The position numbers were made by a program, and so were the translations under genes. Source: Aeromonas rivipollensis (lineage in GTDB: Bacteria; Pseudomonadota; Gammaproteobacteria; Enterobacterales; Aeromonadaceae). From it: DNA of 64,000 bases. Below are positions 60,533-64,000 of this stretch, in pieces; within the stretch, counting starts at the first letter, position 1, and every line of letters starts with the position of its first letter. The stretch is from positions 62,001 to 126,000 of the forward strand of contig NZ_JAAILA010000007.1 of the NCBI RefSeq assembly GCF_010974825.1. Reading direction: 5' to 3'. The notes under the pieces were generated by a model. The model made no database searches. It saw only the letters and a list, made by a program, of their open reading frames with translations, and was not told the DNA's origin.

Positions 60533-61324
60533 TTAATCAGTTGTTAAATTCGTGGTCGACCGCGGGAAAAGCCGCAGAGTGGATTCATGTAACACCGAAA
60601 TAACATCCGCCAGCGGCTGCTGCCGTAATTGCGCCAACAGCCGGGCTATGGTCGGCAGGCTGGCTGGGGTGTTGATCTCTCCCTGGCGCCCCTGTAGCGG
60701 CATGTCGGGGGCGTCGGTTTCCAGCAGCAGGGCCTCCAGTGGCATGGCACGGATCGCCTCCCGGGTCTTGTTGGCCCGCTCATAGCTGATGACCCCTCCT
60801 ATTCCCAGCCTGAAACCCAGCTGCCAGAACGCCTCGGCCTGATGCAGGGAGCCGCTGAAGGCGTGGATCACGCCCCCCCTCGCCGGTTTGAAGCGCCGCA
60901 GGATCTTGGCAACAGTGTCGTTGGCCCGCACCGAGTGGACTATGAGGGGCAGGTCATGGGCCATGGCCAACCTCACTTGCGCCTCGAACAGCTCAAACTG
61001 CCCCTCCTGGGGCACCTGGGTGCGCAAGTCCAGCCCGCATTCGCCGATGGCCACCAGCCCCCGGGGCTTGCCCGCCAGCAGGGCCTCCAGCCTTGTCAGC
61101 GCCCCCTCCGTCTTGGCCCCCACATACCAGGGATGCACCCCCAGACCATAACGAATGTCATGATGACGCTCGGCCAGCGCCATCACCCGTCCCCAGTTTT
61201 CCTCTCCCACGGCGGGGATGATATACTCGCCCACCCCCAGCTGGCGCCACTGGGCCAGCAATGCCTCCCGATCGGTATCGAAGACCGGAAAATCGAGGTG
61301 GCAGTGGGTATCTATCAGTTCCAT
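60533..61324 (-). CDS. yjjV: TatD-family metal-dependent hydrolase YjjV
   Basis: Putative metallo-DNase/hydrolase of the TatD family, 263 residues. Metal ligands: [15 protein letters not shown] (H-x-H), IGECGLDLR (Glu/Asp), [18 protein letters not shown] and [11 protein letters not shown]. In E. coli yjjV is near the deo genes, so the location agrees with YjjV rather than TatD or YcfH. Confidence 0.9.
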   Translation of the reverse strand: MELIDTHCHLDFPVFDTDREALLAQWRQLGVGEYIIPAVGEENWGRVMALAERHHDIRYGLGVHPWYVGAKTEGALTRLEALLAGKPRGLVAIGECGLDLRTQVPQEGQFELFEAQVRLAMAHDLPLIVHSVRANDTVAKILRRFKPARGGVIHAFSGSLHQAEAFWQLGFRLGIGGVISYERANKTREAIRAMPLEALLLETDAPDMPLQGRQGEINTPASLPTIARLLAQLRQQPLADVISVLHESTLRLFPRSTTNLTTD

Positions 61325-61364
61325 GTCGCGCTTACCTGTTCGTCGTACTCAATGGGTTGATTCC

Positions 61365-61979
61365 ATGCCAAAACACCTTTCCCACGGCTTTACCCTGCTA
61401 GAACTGGTGCTGGTCATCGTGGTGCTGGCCATACTGGCTGTCACCGCCCTGCCCCGCTTCATCAACATCCAGGACGATGCGCTCAAGAGCAGCGTCTCGG
61501 CGACCGCGGGCAGTTTTGCCAGCGCCGTGCAACTCGCCCATGCGGGCTGGGCGGTCAAGGTGAAGGGGGAGCCGCTGGCACTCTATAACTTTAGCGGCAT
61601 GGGCAAGCAGGATCTCGACATCAACAGCCACGGCTGGCCGGTGGGCACCAAGGAGGATCAGGGTGGTCAACTCCCTGATGCAATCTTCCCCGGTGGCGAC
61701 AGCGATCAGATCTCCGTCAGCAGCCGGGATGACTGCGAGAGCCTGTTCGGCGCCCTTCTCGATACCGATCTGACGGCGGCCGATGAACGTCATAAAGATT
61801 CAAAGAGTGACTACATTTCCCGGCTCATCCCGGTAGACGGGCAGGCTGATGGCAAGCTTCGCCACGACAACTGCCGCTATACCCTGCGCGACTCCATCGG
61901 CCGCTTCCCCGCTTATCCGGACGGGTTGGGATTTGAGTACAACAGCGTTAACGGGGCCGTGACGCGCAATTTTGATTGA
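61365..61979 (+). CDS. Type IV pilin-like protein (prepilin)
   Basis: 204 residues from the ATG at 61365: short basic leader MPKHLSHG followed by [24 protein letters not shown], read in parts, i.e. a prepilin peptidase site (G|F, Glu5) and N-terminal helix. The globular part has a pair of cysteines ([17 protein letters not shown]). It resembles minor or MSHA-type pilins and is not clustered with assembly genes. The ribosome-binding site is weak. Its last 32 nt overlap the 3' end of the convergent DUF5363 gene. Confidence 0.8.
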   Translation: MPKHLSHGFTLLELVLVIVVLAILAVTALPRFINIQDDALKSSVSATAGSFASAVQLAHAGWAVKVKGEPLALYNFSGMGKQDLDINSHGWPVGTKEDQGGQLPDAIFPGGDSDQISVSSRDDCESLFGALLDTDLTAADERHKDSKSDYISRLIPVDGQADGKLRHDNCRYTLRDSIGRFPAYPDGLGFEYNSVNGAVTRNFD

Positions 61980-62130
61980 GTGGCGAGGCATCGCCCTCCG
62001 ACGTCGGCTCCTCCTGCTCGTCTTCGTCATAACGCACCGGCGCGCAGCAGCGCCGGTTCTCGGGCACCAGTCCCCACTCCTGGCACCAGGCATCGTAGCG
62101 AGCCAGCCAACGCAGCAACACGCCTTTCAT
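61948..62130 (-). CDS. DUF5363 family small protein
   Basis: 60 residues from the ATG at 62130 after [27 protein letters not shown], then [21 protein letters not shown]. The core KxWLxxYDxWCxExGLxPexxRxCxPxR recalls small Vibrio/Aeromonas proteins of this family. Function unknown. Tail-to-tail overlap with the pilin-like gene leaves no room for a terminator between them. Confidence 0.7.
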   Translation of the reverse strand: MKGVLLRWLARYDAWCQEWGLVPENRRCCAPVRYDEDEQEEPTSEGDASPLNQNCASRPR

Positions 62131-62280
62131 AAGACCCCTCCTTGCCTGCTTCACTCTCCTGACACCGCCTGCCCCGGGGCCCCTCACCGGGCCAATGCCA
62201 TGGATCGGCGGCATCCAAACCTTCGGCCAAACGTATATATCTCAGGCTCCCAACCTCTTGGCCAGCCGCTGGCAGCCATA

Positions 62281-62308
62281 AAAAAACGACTCCATTTGGA
62301 GTCGTTTT
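62281..62308 (-). terminator. Terminator after the RlmD-type gene and its 3' remnant
   Basis: AACGACTCC-ATTT-GGAGTCGTT stem followed on the minus strand by TTTTTT. It begins 2 nt after the stop of the remnant frame at 62310, so the duplicated segment is retained between gene and terminator. Confidence 0.9.
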
Positions 62309-62309
62309 A

Positions 62310-62399
62310 TCAGAGCCATCTGGCTAATGCCATTGATTCCTTGGCCGGCAGGCTTAGGCAGGCAACGGCCTCGACGCGCATGGCGTGGAGGAGGAACAT
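62310..62399 (-). pseudogene. Diverged copy of the 3' end of the RlmD-type methyltransferase gene
   Basis: This 30-codon frame reads MFLLHAMRVEAVACLSLPAKE, compared with MFPHSMHVEAVARLSLPAKD at the end of the authentic protein. One extra codon and scattered substitutions separate them. It starts 27 nt past the true stop and ends at the terminator. It is older than the fbpC and cdaR duplications, judging by divergence. It has no catalytic region. Confidence 0.75.
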
Positions 62400-62425
62400 G
62401 CCAACCTCTCCGCGCCAATGCCCGC

Positions 62426-63778
62426 TCAGTCTTTCGCTGGCAGGCTCAGGCGGGCGACTGCTTCCACGTGCATGGAGTGCGGGAACATGTCCACCGGCTG
62501 CACCTCGTCCAGCACGAAGCCCTGCTTGACCAGCCAGGCAAGATCCCGGGCCAGGGTCTGGGGGTTGCAGGAGACATAGACCAGACGGCGCGGCGCCATG
62601 GCGACCAGGGTCTGCAGCACCGCCTTGTCACAACCCTTGCGGGGCGGATCCATCACCACCACGTCGGCGGTCACGCCCTGGGCGTGCAGCTCGGGCATCA
62701 ACTGCTCGGCCTTGCCCACGTGGAATTCGGTGTGCTCTATGCCGTTCAGGGCGGCGTTGCGACGGGCATCGGAGATGGCGCTCTCCACCGACTCGATGCC
62801 CACCACCTTGGCGGCCTTGCCAGCCAGGAACAGGGAGATGGTGCCAATGCCGCAATAGATGTCGAACACAGTCTCGTTGCCGGTCAGCTCGCTGTATTCC
62901 AGCGCCTTGGAGTAGAGCACATCGGTCTGGCTCGGGTTGTTCTGGAAGAAGGAGAGGGGCGAGATCTCGAACGCGAGCTCGTGGATCTTGTCGCGGATCA
63001 CCCCTTCCCCCAGCAGCACCCGGTTGCTCGTTCCCAGGATGCGGTTGGTGCGCTCGTCATTGATGTTCTGCACCAGGGTGGTGATGGGCAGATCGCTCAG
63101 GGCCGCCAGCAGTTCGGCCTCGAAGGGCAGCGCTTCACCCAGGGTCACCAGCACCACCATCAGCTCGCCGCTCTTGAAGCCCTTGCGGGTCATCAGGTTG
63201 CGCACGCAGCCGGTGTGGGCCACCTCGTCATAGGCGGCGATGTCGTGCGCGCGCATCCAGCCACGCACCCGGGCATTGAGCTCCACATGCAGGGAGTCCT
63301 GCACCGCGCAGTCGTCGGCGGTGATGAGATCGTGGGAGTGCTTGCGGTAGAAGCCTATTTCGGCGCCGGCCTCGCTGCCACGCACGGCGTACTGCGCCTT
63401 GTTGCGGTAGGCGAAGGGGCTGTCCATGCCGAGGATGCTGTTGACCTGGGTCTCACCCAGCCCGACCTGCTCCAGCGCGCTCTGCACCAGGGATTGTTTC
63501 AGCTTGAGCTGGGCCGGATAGGCCAGCGGGCGCACCTGGCAGCCGCCGCATTCTGTGTTGGGGCAGAAGTCGGGAACCCTGTCGGCGGACGGCTGGGTCA
63601 GCTCGACCAGCTTGCCGTGCAGATAGTTCGGCTTGACCTCGGTCAACTCGACCAGCGCCTGCTCACCGGGCAGCAGACCCTCGACAAACAGGGGGCGATC
63701 GAACAGGCGACCCTTGCCATCCCCCTTGTCGGTCAGTTCCTGAATATCGATCTGATGTTGGTGTCCCACTAACGGCAT
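62426..63778 (-). CDS. 23S rRNA (uracil-5-)-methyltransferase, RlmD/RlmCD type
   Basis: TrmA-family RNA m5U methyltransferase. The ATG at 63778, six nt after GGAG, gives 450 residues. An ATG 18 nt upstream is the alternative. TRAM domain N-terminal, then Fe-S cysteines CPNTECGGC, AdoMet motif VFDIYCGIGTISLFLAG, MDPPRKGC, and the catalytic cysteine in VYVSCNPQTLARDL. The cysteine region and MFPHSMHVE ending look closer to RlmCD than to enteric RlmD, so it may be an additional paralogue. Confidence 0.85.
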   Translation of the reverse strand: MPLVGHQHQIDIQELTDKGDGKGRLFDRPLFVEGLLPGEQALVELTEVKPNYLHGKLVELTQPSADRVPDFCPNTECGGCQVRPLAYPAQLKLKQSLVQSALEQVGLGETQVNSILGMDSPFAYRNKAQYAVRGSEAGAEIGFYRKHSHDLITADDCAVQDSLHVELNARVRGWMRAHDIAAYDEVAHTGCVRNLMTRKGFKSGELMVVLVTLGEALPFEAELLAALSDLPITTLVQNINDERTNRILGTSNRVLLGEGVIRDKIHELAFEISPLSFFQNNPSQTDVLYSKALEYSELTGNETVFDIYCGIGTISLFLAGKAAKVVGIESVESAISDARRNAALNGIEHTEFHVGKAEQLMPELHAQGVTADVVVMDPPRKGCDKAVLQTLVAMAPRRLVYVSCNPQTLARDLAWLVKQGFVLDEVQPVDMFPHSMHVEAVARLSLPAKD

Positions 63779-63957
63779 GAGCGGCTCCGAAGGCATAGAA
63801 GAAAGGGTGGAAGCAGGGCTGACCCGGCTACCCCAAATAAAGGGTGGCAGAGTTTAGCGGAGATCCGGCCAAATTGCAGGCATAAAACACCCCTTGAAGG
63901 AAATAACAACGGGCGGGATCTGGGAACTCTGGATGGGCGGCGCCTCATGGGTCGCCA
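63779..63957. other. Upstream region of the RlmD-type gene
   Basis: About 180 nt with no gene. It presumably holds the methyltransferase promoter. No strong -10/-35 pair or known operator is recognised. Confidence 0.4.
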
Positions 63958-63985
63958 TAAAAAAACCGCCGGACAAGGCCGGCGG
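63958..63985 (-). terminator. Terminator of a minus-strand gene beyond the window
   Basis: CCGCCGG-ACAAGG-CCGGCGG stem followed on the minus strand by TTTTTTT. The gene it serves lies past position 64000. Confidence 0.85.
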
Positions 63986-64000
63986 CAGGTGGTCGACGGT

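Noticed and set aside
1..64000. tRNA genes, CRISPR arrays, insertion sequences, prophage genes
   Set aside because: No cloverleaf with a TTCGA-type T-arm, no regularly spaced repeats, and no transposase, integrase or phage structural proteins were seen.

Overview
The window is a high-GC, densely coded gammaproteobacterial chromosome segment. It is best explained as Aeromonas (Aeromonadaceae). The evidence is Vibrio/Aeromonas-type gene content and order: motX of the sodium-driven polar flagellum, radA beside a two-domain PilZ protein and serB, pilT-pilU beside yggS-proC-yggT-yggU, the deoCABD operon with nupC and xapX, and argR/mdh split by an arginine ABC transporter. I saw no tRNA, rRNA, insertion sequence, prophage or CRISPR array.

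Layout. 1-3.1 kb: trmD (cut by the window edge)-rimM-rpsP and ffh. 3.4-5.5 kb: ypjD and a CNNM/CorB membrane protein. 5.6-7.3 kb: NO-responsive nsrR divergent from hmp. 7.4-13.1 kb: motX (with a sigma-28 promoter), mdh, the arginine transporter artPJQM and divergent argR. 13.2-18.1 kb: a DyP peroxidase and the ferric-iron transporter fbpABC behind a Fur box. 18.3-26.2 kb: orphan glnK, arfB, ogt, a nucleoside transporter, a LysR regulator, a glutathione peroxidase, NnrU, and a glycerate transporter/kinase pair under CdaR. 27.8-35.6 kb: yacL, small conserved genes, the yggTU/proC/yggS cluster, the twitching ATPases PilT and PilU, and yaaA. 35.8-43.5 kb: srmB, trmN6, brnQ, cheX, zur, dusA, hupA, rsd. 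43.7-50.7 kb: two PilZ genes flanking radA, an alpha/beta hydrolase, serB and ytjB. 50.7-54.0 kb: the only accessory-looking patch, with a possible type I restriction gene remnant followed by a coupled DUF3300/DUF2950 lipoprotein pair. 54.2-60.3 kb: nucleoside uptake and catabolism (nupC, xapX, deoCABD). 60.5-63.8 kb: yjjV, a pilin-like protein, a DUF5363 gene and an RNA m5U methyltransferase.

The most unusual signal is a recurrent duplication of gene ends. Upstream of fbpC and of cdaR, the ribosome-binding site plus the first ~35-45 codons of the gene are repeated in tandem at about 93% identity. In both cases the extra copy forms a 49-56 codon open frame that ends, out of frame, 14-19 nt inside the authentic gene. 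A diverged copy of the 3' end of the RlmD-type methyltransferase lies just downstream of that gene, and the ffh promoter region is also duplicated. Well-formed regulatory sites include a perfect FNR box with an NsrR-like repeat at hmp, a sigma-28 promoter at motX, an ARG box at artP/argR, a Fur box at fbpA, a CRP site in the class II position at nupC, and a sigma-54-like promoter with GCACC repeats at glnK. All product calls are from sequence recognition without database searches.
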